The notes under the pieces: model-generated | Databases searched by the model: none | Told to the model about the DNA's origin: nothing | Seen by the model: the letters and a program-made list of their open reading frames with translations, nothing else | Source of the DNA: JAWVZU01 sp033722075 | GTDB lineage: Bacteria; Pseudomonadota; Gammaproteobacteria; Xanthomonadales; SZUA-38 | Assembly: GCA_033722075.1 (NCBI GenBank) | Contig: JAWVZU010000256.1 | Location: 1-5,523 of the forward strand | DNA length: 5,523 nucleotides | Reading direction: 5' to 3' | Program-made: the position numbers and the translations under genes | Part shown: piece by piece, positions 1 through 4,824 of the stretch | Numbering within the stretch: the stretch's first letter is position 1 | Layout: each line of letters opens with the position of its first letter

Positions 1-1
1 C

Positions 2-214
2 GGGCTCTATACCAAGCCGATTGCGCTGCTGAACACGCGGAACTACTTCCGCCCCTGCCTCGATCTCCTCAGCCAGGCGGTCAACGAGCGGTTCATGAAT
101 CCGGAGCACCTCGACATGTGGTGCGTGGTCGAACGCCCGGAAGACATGCTCGCGGCCCTCACGGATGCGCCGAGCTGGAGCGAGGCAGCACGGGACTATG
201 CCGTGGTCCGCTGA
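2..214 (+). CDS. LOG family (TIGR00730) Rossmann-fold protein, C-terminal fragment
   Basis: Only the last 70 residues are in the window; the gene begins to the left, reads in the frame starting at base 2 and ends at TGA 212-214. The visible part opens with GLYTKPIALLNTRNYFRP and continues with LDLLSQAVNERFMNPEH, then a V-V-E-R-P-E-D-M-L stretch. This is the usual order at the C-terminal end of LOG/TIGR00730 proteins: a strand with K-P-[IV]-x-L-L-N, a [YF]-[FY]-x-P-x-L-x-L-L helix, F-[MI]-x-P-E-H, then a D/E-rich final helix. Family members are cytosolic and several are cytokinin riboside 5'-monophosphate phosphoribohydrolases, which release a base from a nucleotide. The catalytic PGGxGT motif would lie a few tens of residues before the window, so activity cannot be judged here. 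The family call is fairly firm; the substrate is open. No obvious terminator follows, and the gene runs straight into the repeat array. Confidence 0.82.
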   Translation, partial: GLYTKPIALLNTRNYFRPCLDLLSQAVNERFMNPEHLDMWCVVERPEDMLAALTDAPSWSEAARDYAVVR

Positions 215-216
215 TG

Positions 217-427
217 GATTCGGAGCGGAACCATGCACGCATGAAAAGATTCGCTTCGCGAGTTCAGAGCGGTCAACAGGAAAGCAGGAAAGGCGGGAAA
301 GGAGTCGCTTCGCGATGACTGGAACGGAACCATGAAGCTGAACAGTTCGCTGCGCGTCTAGCGCCCTCACCATGAAGAGGGAAAGCTCGTTTCGCGGAAT
401 CAGAGCCATCACATGAAGACATGAAGT
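217..427 (+). repeat. Degenerate tandem array of about 40-54 bp intergenic units
   Basis: About five imperfect units lie head to tail directly after the LOG stop codon. Each unit has a block like GAnTCnGAGCGGAACCATGAAG, then a purine-rich middle, then a block like TCGCTTCGCGA. The second block is exact at 251-261 and 305-315, and altered at 347-357 (TCGCTGCGCGT) and 387-397 (TCGTTTCGCGG), giving spacings of 54, 42 and 40 bp. CATGAAG occurs at 331-337, 371-377, 412-418 and 420-426. GGAACCATG or GGAACCATGAAG occurs at 227-235 and 326-337. Unit 2 carries an inserted GGAAA-rich stretch (about 276-302). The ATGs fall in different frames with no common downstream peptide, so this is not a set of small genes. 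It resembles a dispersed non-coding repeat. I cannot name a family. Confidence 0.6.
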
Positions 428-516
428 TTTTTGAGGGACAGGCGGCAGGGGCTTGCGAGCCGATTTCGGGGCGTAACACCGGAATTGGCGACGCCGTTCC
501 CATCTGCATCACTAAT

Positions 517-581
517 CCATTGAAATCATTTCTTTTTTTCCTGTATTTCCTGTTTTCATGGTTACCGCTTTTGCTTGATTC
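517..581 (-). repeat. Single inverted copy of the upstream repeat unit
   Basis: Read on the minus strand from 581 downward, this stretch gives GAATC, then an A/G-rich spacer, then AGCGGTAACCATGAAAA, then ACAGGAAATACAGGAAA and a purine tract. The order (GAATC, GCGG, AACCATGAA, then CAGGAAA twice) matches the units of the 217-427 array, especially unit 2, which has ACAGGAAAGCAGGAAA near 276-290. It is therefore most simply a diverged copy in the opposite orientation. Its plus strand is a T-rich tract (529-556), markedly AT-richer than its surroundings. The region between the two repeat blocks (about 428-516) has GC-rich, gene-like composition, but I see no coding signal in it. Confidence 0.5.
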
Positions 582-610
582 AGGGAGTTGTTACTCAGAA
601 GGCTTGAAAG

Positions 611-635
611 CATGAAGAAAGAAAGGGTCTTCATG
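611..635 (+). other. Perfect 8-bp hairpin upstream of the TTG-started membrane gene
   Basis: CATGAAGA at 611-618 is the exact reverse complement of TCTTCATG at 628-635, with a 9-base purine loop between. It uses the same CATGAAG word as the repeat array, so it may be two short opposed repeat remnants. It lies 33 bases before the start of the membrane protein gene and could sit in its mRNA leader. No U-tract follows, so it does not look like an intrinsic terminator. Confidence 0.4.
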
Positions 636-668
636 GTTGCGCTTCTTATGGAAAACCCGAGTTAGCGC

Positions 669-1526
669 TTGACTGAGAATCCTGACAACCTCTCCGGCGC
701 TGATCGCGCAATCGCCCGCCCCTGGCTGCCGACCGTGTTGCTGGTGCTGGTCGCCGTGGTGGCTACGGGCGGCTGGCTTGATCGGTCGGCGGCCGGCTAC
801 TACGAAAGCGCCTTTCAGCGAGCCCTGGTAACCTTCGCCCTGGCCCGTGCCATGAACGGCGTGATCTCCGTCATCCAGGGCACCGAGGTCGCCGTGGAAC
901 CGGCCGGCGTCGGCGTCACCTTCACGCCCGGCGAGATCGTCGATCCGATCAACGACCTGATCGAGCGCTTCTCCTGGCTGATGCTGGCCAGCACTACTTC
1001 GCTGGGCATCCAGAAGATCCTCATGGACATCAGCGCCTGGGGCGGGATCCGCGTGTTGACCGTACTCAGCCTCGTTGTGGTCGGCTTCGTCCTGTGGCGG
1101 AACCCGAAGAGCATCCGCAAGCGCCGCTGGGCCATCCGCCTTGCCTTGCTGGACTGTTTCCTCCGCTTCGCGATGCCCCTCATGGTGGTCATCAACGACG
1201 GGATCTACCAGCTGTTCATGGCCGAGGGCTACGAGCAATCCAGCGCGGTAGTCGAGCAGACCAATCGCGAACTGGAAGCCATGGCGGAAGAAGAGCAACC
1301 GGCCGGCGACGAGGGATGGATGAATTCGGTCCGCCGCTGGTTCGGCGAACGCGCCGACGCCCTCAACGTCAATCAGCGCATGGCGCACTATCGCGACCGC
1401 CTGACCAACGCTACCGAACATCTGCTGCGGTTGGCCGCCGTGTTCGTCCTGCAGACCATCATCCTGCCCCTCCTGTTCCTCTGGGCGCTGGCCAAGGCGG
1501 TAGGGAATCTGGGGCGCTTCCGATGA
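669..1526 (+). CDS. Multi-pass membrane protein of unknown function
   Basis: A 285-residue protein with a hydrophobic segment at about 20-37, further membrane segments near 101-118, 126-143, 155-176 and 254-278, and a hydrophilic acidic stretch at about 178-235 (EAMAEEEQPAGDEG) that is probably outside the bilayer. A compact, conserved-looking block at about 51-108 contains RALVTFALARAMNGVISVIQ, GTEVAVEPAGVGV, and DPINDLIERFSWLM. I associate this type of sequence with uncharacterised proteobacterial inner-membrane proteins but cannot give it a function. The start is taken as TTG 669. An in-frame TAG at 663-665 prevents extension, and the next in-frame ATG would remove the first membrane helix. 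The Shine-Dalgarno is weak (GAG at 659-661). A 324-residue open frame runs antisense across the whole gene, but the plus-strand product has coherent membrane topology and is preferred. No close partner gene is visible, and the next operon converges on it. Confidence 0.78.
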   Translation: MTENPDNLSGADRAIARPWLPTVLLVLVAVVATGGWLDRSAAGYYESAFQRALVTFALARAMNGVISVIQGTEVAVEPAGVGVTFTPGEIVDPINDLIERFSWLMLASTTSLGIQKILMDISAWGGIRVLTVLSLVVVGFVLWRNPKSIRKRRWAIRLALLDCFLRFAMPLMVVINDGIYQLFMAEGYEQSSAVVEQTNRELEAMAEEEQPAGDEGWMNSVRRWFGERADALNVNQRMAHYRDRLTNATEHLLRLAAVFVLQTIILPLLFLWALAKAVGNLGRFR

Positions 1527-1531
1527 GTAAT

Positions 1532-1654
1532 AAGTGGAAAGTGGAAAGGAAAAACCGGCAAGCATGAGACTGTAAGGGCCTGAAGTTCACCGCCACATGC
1601 TTGCGACCTGGCTTTACGTTCTACGGTTCACTTTCCGCTTTTCACTTTCCACTT
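1532..1654. repeat. GGAAA-rich inverted repeat able to form a long hairpin between convergent genes
   Basis: The left arm starts six bases after the membrane gene's stop codon and carries AAGTGGAAAGTGGAAA (1532-1547). The right arm carries the reverse complement with one change (1639-1654), which leaves a G-U pair at 1544/1642. The left arm then pairs onward without a gap: 1548-1552 with 1632-1636, 1553-1557 with 1624-1628, and 1558-1566 (GCAAGCATG) with 1596-1604. Bulges of 2, 3 and 19 bases fall only on the right side. All 35 bases of the left arm are therefore paired, around a 29-base apical loop. The right arm overlaps the last codons and stop of the minus-strand gene. It may act as a two-way 3' end structure, or be two copies of a mobile-like repeat in inverted order. 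There is no U-tract typical of an intrinsic terminator. Confidence 0.55.
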
Positions 1655-1917
1655 CCACTTCCGGCACCGGCCGGCCAGCGGTCCCAGAAGCGAAACCGGA
1701 TCAGGCCGAGGATGGCGGCCAGGAACAGGCCCCAGCGAACGGCCGGCTCCCATGCGGGAAGAACCCCGGCTGTTGGCATTGCGGAGAACAGAATGTAGGC
1801 CAGGGCAATCAGCAGGCTTGCGACCAGCCACTGGATCCTGCGACGCAACAGCAGATGCAACCCGCCCAGCATCGCGCACGCCAGCACGACGGCACCGGCC
1901 ATCGCTGCAACGCTCAT
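1642..1917 (-). CDS. Small three-helix membrane protein, last gene of a three-gene operon
   Basis: A 91-residue protein with three likely membrane helices: about 5-24 (AAMAGAVVLACAMLGGLHLL), 29-46 (WLVASLLIALAYILFSAM) and 59-74 (VRWGLFLAAILGLIRF). A short RRR turn lies between the first two and a basic or aromatic tail follows the third. I do not recognise the family. Its ATG (1915-1917) overlaps the TGA of the SGNH hydrolase gene in an ATGA. No Shine-Dalgarno is visible before it, so translation probably depends on ribosomes arriving from the upstream gene. The C-terminal residues GSGSGK and the stop codon are encoded by the GTGGAAAG-type repeat, so the native C-terminus may have been replaced by repeat sequence. 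Operon position and membrane character support it as a real gene; its function is unknown. Confidence 0.65.
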   Translation of the reverse strand: MSVAAMAGAVVLACAMLGGLHLLLRRRIQWLVASLLIALAYILFSAMPTAGVLPAWEPAVRWGLFLAAILGLIRFRFWDRWPAGAGSGSGK

Positions 1918-2600
1918 GGACGCGGGCAGGGTGTGAACTGGTTGATCCGATCAGCCAGCGTCCGTTCGATCTGCTCGACCCATCGTCCGTAGAGTTTCCC
2001 GGAAGGATGCAAGCCATCCTCCGCCGCCAGGGCTCGGTCGGCAGGCAACTTGCGGGTGCTCGGCGTGATGTCGAAAAACAGCACGCCACGGTCTTCGGTA
2101 ATCTCCCGCTTGGCCGCGTTGTAGACATCGATCTCCCGGCTCATCCGTTCCAGGTCCCGGTCCGATGCCTCGCCGAACGGGGTCATCGCCCAATCGGGGA
2201 TGGACAGGACAAACACGCGATCGGGATCGTCGCCGGCCAGGTTGATGGCGCGCTCCAGTAGCGCTCGGTATTCCACGCGATAGTCCTCGACGGAGCGGCC
2301 CCGATATTGGTTATTTACGCCGATGAGCAGGCTGACCAGGTCCCAGCAGGGCTCCAGGTCTGCGCGGTCCATGCCCGCCGAGAGCTCATCCGTAGTCCAC
2401 CCGGTCGTCGCAACATAGCGGGGATCTTCGATATGAATGCCCCGCCGGCGCAGCTTGTCCACCAACAGGGCGGGCCAGCGTTCCTCTGTCGCCACCGACT
2501 CGCCGATCGTGTAGGAGTCACCGAGGGCGAGATACCGCAACGCCGGATCGGTCGTGGTGTGAACCATCCCGAAACTCATCAACAGACCCAGGAGATTCAT
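1914..2600 (-). CDS. SGNH/GDSL-family hydrolase (esterase/lipase-like)
   Basis: A 228-residue protein with the SGNH blocks in order. Block I is LALGDSYTIGE, with nucleophile Ser29. Block II glycine is Gly67 in ATTGWTTDEL. Block III is IGVNNQYR, with oxyanion Asn96. Block V is EDGLHPSG, with Asp195 and His198. The full catalytic set is present, so an active serine hydrolase acting on an ester or acyl group is expected; the substrate cannot be read. Residues 1-13 (MNLLGLLMSFGMV) are hydrophobic but lack the basic start of a classical signal peptide, so location is uncertain. ATG 2598-2600 is chosen because GGAGG (2606-2610 on the minus strand) sits 5 bases before it and the codon overlaps the stop of the upstream gene (ATGA). 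An upstream in-frame start at 2627 would lie inside the preceding gene and lacks this signal. Its ATGA overlap with the downstream small membrane gene indicates coupled translation. Confidence 0.9.
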   Translation of the reverse strand: MNLLGLLMSFGMVHTTTDPALRYLALGDSYTIGESVATEERWPALLVDKLRRRGIHIEDPRYVATTGWTTDELSAGMDRADLEPCWDLVSLLIGVNNQYRGRSVEDYRVEYRALLERAINLAGDDPDRVFVLSIPDWAMTPFGEASDRDLERMSREIDVYNAAKREITEDRGVLFFDITPSTRKLPADRALAAEDGLHPSGKLYGRWVEQIERTLADRINQFTPCPRP

Positions 2601-2974
2601 GCCCGCCTCCCGGCCAGCATTTGCCACCCGGCCAGACTCGCCACGATCACCTCGATGGCCAGCGCAACCCAGATCATGGTATTCACGTCGCCGGCGACGA
2701 GGATGCCGATCAGGCGGCCGGCCGCGAGTGAGCCATAGGCAACGAGGGTCAGGCCGAGAGCGTCGGTCAGTCGATCACGCAGCGCCAGGAGGATTGTCAG
2801 GCCGCCCAACCCGAGCTCCAACCCGCCGTAGAAAGCCCGCAGTTCGGTCGTCAGCGACCCGGAACCGCCGACCTGGAGACCCATGCCGGCAAGAAGACGC
2901 TCGGGATCGATCAGGGCGGCGATCCCGAATCCCAGGAAACCCAGGCCGGCTATGTAGACGATCAGTTTGGCCAT
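2597..2974 (-). CDS. DUF4345-like four-helix membrane protein
   Basis: A 125-residue protein that is almost entirely membrane-embedded. Likely helices are at about 4-22 (LIVYIAGLGFLGFGIAALI), 48-66, 73-94 and 98-120. The motif TTELRAFYGGLELGLGG (about 42-58) and a later GRLIGILVAGD (about 86-96) are the pattern I associate with DUF4345, a small inner-membrane family of unknown role. The start ATG (2972-2974) has GGAG 8 bases upstream (2983-2986 on the minus strand). It is the first gene of a minus-strand operon and overlaps the SGNH hydrolase start by four bases. The lack of large soluble parts suggests a membrane partner or transporter-like role rather than an enzyme, but that is inference. 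Confidence 0.8.
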   Translation of the reverse strand: MAKLIVYIAGLGFLGFGIAALIDPERLLAGMGLQVGGSGSLTTELRAFYGGLELGLGGLTILLALRDRLTDALGLTLVAYGSLAAGRLIGILVAGDVNTMIWVALAIEVIVASLAGWQMLAGRRA

Positions 2975-2982
2975 GTGCTCAG

Positions 2983-2986
2983 CTCC
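2983..2986 (-). promoter_or_regulatory. Shine-Dalgarno of the minus-strand operon
   Basis: GGAG on the minus strand, 8 bases before the ATG of the DUF4345-like gene. It supports that start and marks the ribosome entry point for the operon, whose third gene has no such site of its own. Confidence 0.6.
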
Positions 2987-3015
2987 AACGCTACGGACTG
3001 CAAAGTTCGCCGTCT

Positions 3016-3043
3016 AACATAACACCCGGCCTTAGATTTGAAA
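3016..3043 (-). promoter_or_regulatory. Possible sigma70-type promoter for the minus-strand operon
   Basis: On the minus strand, TTTCAA (3043-3038) and TATGTT (3021-3016) are separated by 16 bases. They lie about 40 bases upstream of the first operon gene, in the locally AT-richer part of the divergent region. Both hexamers are imperfect, so this is only a candidate. Confidence 0.3.
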
Positions 3044-3088
3044 TCATGGTCGGGAACCGTGGTCTACGTTATAGGAATGCGCCGTGTG

Positions 3089-3103
3089 GATCGCGTCACG
3101 ATC
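3089..3103. promoter_or_regulatory. Short inverted repeat upstream of the protease promoter
   Basis: GATCG and CGATC flank a 5-base centre, forming a 15-base symmetrical element that ends 22 bases before the TATAAT box. The placement, around the -35 region or just above it, would suit a regulator site. A match this short may be chance. Confidence 0.22.
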
Positions 3104-3125
3104 GGTGCAACATTCGGGCTAGGAC

Positions 3126-3131
3126 TATAAT
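3126..3131 (+). promoter_or_regulatory. -10 box (TATAAT) of the S41 protease promoter
   Basis: A perfect TATAAT lies 23 bases before the chosen start codon. Transcription would begin near 3138, leaving a leader of about 17 bases with just enough room for the GGAG at 3142-3145. No good -35 hexamer is present: GTGCAA (3105-3110) is 15 bases away and TCGGTG (3102-3107) is 18 away. The promoter may be weak or activator-dependent. Confidence 0.5.
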
Positions 3132-3141
3132 GGTCCGTCAT

Positions 3142-3145
3142 GGAG
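3142..3145 (+). promoter_or_regulatory. Shine-Dalgarno that selects the protease start at 3155
   Basis: GGAG lies 9 bases before ATG 3155-3157. The other in-frame ATG at 3140 sits before this site, next to the expected transcript start, so it would be nearly leaderless and would add five residues ahead of the signal peptide. Confidence 0.6.
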
Positions 3146-3154
3146 ATACGCGAA

Positions 3155-4438
3155 ATGTCCAAACGCTTCACCGTCGCCGTCGTGCTGTCGCTACTCGGCA
3201 GCGTCGCCGTGGCCCAGGTCGACGACGAATCGATTCCCCAGCGCACGCAGCTGACGCTCGATGACCTGAGGACCTTCACCGAGGTCTTCGCCCGCGTGCA
3301 GCGCGATTATGTCGAGGAGACCCACGACCGTGAGCTGCTCGAGAATGCCATTCGCGGCATGCTGTCCGACCTCGATCCGCACACTTCCTTTCTCAACAAA
3401 GAGCAGTATGCAGCACTGGAGGAAGACACCACGGGTCAGTATGGCGGGATCGGGATCGAGGTATTGTGGATCGAGGGCCAACTCAGCGTAGCGCGGGTGA
3501 TGCCCGGCACACCGGCTGAGAAGAACGACGTTCGCCAGGGGGACCGGGTGCTGGCCGTGGACGGGACACCGATTGCAGATCTGCCGCAGCCAACCGCCCT
3601 GGGCAATGTTCGCGGCAGGCCGGGGACCGAGGTGGTCCTGACCATTCAGACCGAGGGCGAGGAACCCCGCGACGTCACCCTGGTCCGGGAAGTCATCGCG
3701 GTCGCCAGCGTCGATGCCAGGCTACTCGACGATCGCTACGCAGTCATCACGATCCGGAGCTTCCAGGAAGACACGGCCGAGGAAGTCAGTAGCGAACTCG
3801 AGCGGCTCAAGGCTCAGGCGGGCCGTGACCTGGACGGCATGGTCCTCGATCTGCGTGGAAATCCGGGCGGCGTGCTCGGTTCAGCAGTCGGCGTGTCGGA
3901 CCTGTTTCTCGAGGAGGGCCTGATCGTCTACACGAAAGGACGCTCGACGGAGGCGCAACTCTCGTTCAGCGCAGGCCCACAGGATGAGCTTTCCGGTGCA
4001 CCCATCATCGTCCTTGTGGATGACACTACGGCGTCGGCGTCCGAAATCGTCGCCGGCGCACTGCAGGACCACGGTCGCGCCGTTGTGCTCGGCACGCAGA
4101 CCTTCGGCAAAGGCTCGGTTCAATCCGTCGTGCCCCTGTACAACGGTGGGGCAATCAAGCTGACCACCGCCCGCTACTACACGCCCAACGGCCGATCCAT
4201 TCAGGCAGCCGGCATTCAGCCGGATATCGATATCAGTGGCGACTCGTTTGCAGCGGTGGGCGACCAGGGGACACGGGAAATCGATCTTGACGGCCATTTG
4301 CCGGGTGATGCTGAGCCTTCCCAGGCGGCCGACATGCACGGACTGGCGGGCGAGGACTACGCCCTGTATCGGGCCCTGTCACTGCTGCGGGGCCATACGA
4401 TCCTGGGTCGCCTCGACCGGAGCCGCACCGAAGACTGA
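3155..4438 (+). CDS. S41 family C-terminal processing protease (CtpA/Prc type)
   Basis: A 427-residue serine protease exported to the periplasm. Residues 1-20 (MSKRFTVAVVLSLLGSVAVA) form a signal peptide with cleavage likely after Ala20. An N-terminal helical part follows, with LSDLDPHTSFL at about 70-80, as in CtpA proteins. A PDZ domain spans about 93-170 (GQYGGIGIEV, then VMPGTPAEKNDVRQGDRVL). The S41 core spans about 185-360. The nucleophile is Ser294 in TTASASEIVAGAL, the general base is Lys319 in TFGKGSVQ, and Gln323 completes the Ser-Lys-Gln set. LDLRGNPGG (231-239) is the usual substrate-groove loop. The family trims or degrades envelope proteins from their C-termini, often with a lipoprotein adaptor. 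Length is normal for CtpA and well short of E. coli Prc. The start follows the GGAG at 3142-3145. A VOC gene follows after 15 bp, probably in the same transcript. No envC-like gene precedes it here. Confidence 0.95.
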   Translation: MSKRFTVAVVLSLLGSVAVAQVDDESIPQRTQLTLDDLRTFTEVFARVQRDYVEETHDRELLENAIRGMLSDLDPHTSFLNKEQYAALEEDTTGQYGGIGIEVLWIEGQLSVARVMPGTPAEKNDVRQGDRVLAVDGTPIADLPQPTALGNVRGRPGTEVVLTIQTEGEEPRDVTLVREVIAVASVDARLLDDRYAVITIRSFQEDTAEEVSSELERLKAQAGRDLDGMVLDLRGNPGGVLGSAVGVSDLFLEEGLIVYTKGRSTEAQLSFSAGPQDELSGAPIIVLVDDTTASASEIVAGALQDHGRAVVLGTQTFGKGSVQSVVPLYNGGAIKLTTARYYTPNGRSIQAAGIQPDIDISGDSFAAVGDQGTREIDLDGHLPGDAEPSQAADMHGLAGEDYALYRALSLLRGHTILGRLDRSRTED

Positions 4439-4443
4439 TTGGC

Positions 4444-4448
4444 GGAGG
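4444..4448 (+). promoter_or_regulatory. Shine-Dalgarno of the VOC gene
   Basis: GGAGG lies 5 bases before ATG 4454-4456, between the protease stop codon and the VOC gene. It fixes the VOC start at 4454 rather than at the in-frame TTG at 4439, which would place this site inside the coding region. Confidence 0.7.
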
Positions 4449-4453
4449 CCGTC

Positions 4454-4804
4454 ATGAGCGAACATCACAACATCAACTATATCGAGATTCCGGCAACCGA
4501 CATCGAGGAGACCAAGCGTTTCTTCACCGAGGTCTTCGGCTGGTCGTTTCAGGACTATGGCCCCGAATACACCAGTTTTTCCGGTCATGGTCCCGCCGGC
4601 GGGTTCTACAAGGGGGACCTGCAGGCGCGAACCGACCGGGGAAGTGTCCTGGTTGTGCTCTACAGTGAGAATCTCGAAGCGACCCTGGCCGCGGTCAAAG
4701 TGTCCGGCGGGACCATTCTAAAACCGATCTTCTCCTTCCCCGGCGGCCGACGATTCCACTTCATCGATCCCAGCGGCAACGAATTCGCGGTCTGGTCCGA
4801 GTAA
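4454..4804 (+). CDS. VOC (glyoxalase/bleomycin-resistance/dioxygenase fold) protein
   Basis: A 116-residue cytosolic protein with two beta-alpha-beta-beta-beta modules. The first is NINYIEIPATDIEETKRFF (7-25) followed by EVFGW (26-30) and GPAGGFYKG (46-54). The second is SVLVVLYSENLEATLAAV (64-81), then the closing FHFIDPSGNEFAVW (101-114), which is the classic end of VOC proteins. Family members bind a metal or small ligand and range from lyases and dioxygenases to binding or resistance proteins. Metal ligands are not obvious here: the first strand has Asn rather than a clear His, while His102 and Glu110 are candidates. A catalytic role is therefore uncertain. It follows the S41 protease by 15 bp and has its own strong GGAGG. 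Its stop codon lies in a hairpin shared with the convergent gene. Confidence 0.88.
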   Translation: MSEHHNINYIEIPATDIEETKRFFTEVFGWSFQDYGPEYTSFSGHGPAGGFYKGDLQARTDRGSVLVVLYSENLEATLAAVKVSGGTILKPIFSFPGGRRFHFIDPSGNEFAVWSE

Positions 4805-4824
4805 GCGCGGGACAAAGCGCTTAC
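4801..4824. terminator. Hairpin shared by two convergent stop codons
   Basis: GTAAGCGC (4801-4808) and GCGCTTAC (4817-4824) form a perfect 8-bp stem with an 8-base loop. The TAA of the VOC gene (4802-4804) is in the left arm. The TAA of the minus-strand sulfatase-like gene (4823-4821) is in the right arm. The symmetry gives both mRNAs the same 3' stem-loop. No U-tract follows on either strand, so it is either a weak bidirectional terminator or an mRNA-protecting end. Confidence 0.5.

Noticed and set aside
118..318. A 66-residue plus-strand open frame across the LOG gene end and the first repeats.
   Set aside because: It is out of frame with the recognisable LOG C-terminus and its second half is repeat sequence giving a Lys/Arg/Ser-rich peptide. 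A sub-frame from ATG 214, touching the LOG stop, is rejected for the same reason.
217..427. The repeat array as a CRISPR array.
   Set aside because: Units are degenerate and unevenly spaced, there are no unique spacers between identical repeats, and no cas gene is in the window.
520..549. Possible promoter for the membrane gene: TTGAAA, 18 bases, TATTTC.
   Set aside because: The -10 is poor, the tract is repeat-derived and T-rich so such matches are expected, and it lies about 120 bases from the gene.
421..615. A 64-residue frame with a hydrophobic segment (about FLFFLYFLFSWLPLLL), which could be a small membrane peptide.
   Set aside because: The hydrophobic run is simply the T-rich strand of the inverted repeat copy, its ATG is part of a repeat CATGAAG word, and no ribosome site precedes it.
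591..1565. A 324-residue open frame on the minus strand covering the whole membrane protein gene.
   Set aside because: Its product is rich in Gly, Asp, His and Gln, with no domain or hydrophobic pattern, typical of the antisense frame of a GC-rich gene. The plus-strand product has clear membrane segments.
1628..2128. A 166-residue minus-strand frame overlapping the SGNH and small membrane genes.
   Set aside because: It is an out-of-frame shadow: the SGNH motifs and the ATGA-linked small gene are in other frames, and this product shows no domain.
2599..3264. A 221-residue plus-strand frame across the DUF4345-like gene and the divergent promoter region.
   Set aside because: It is extremely Arg/Pro/Ser-rich, as expected for an antisense frame in GC-rich DNA, and runs through both promoter signals and the signal peptide of the protease in the wrong frame.
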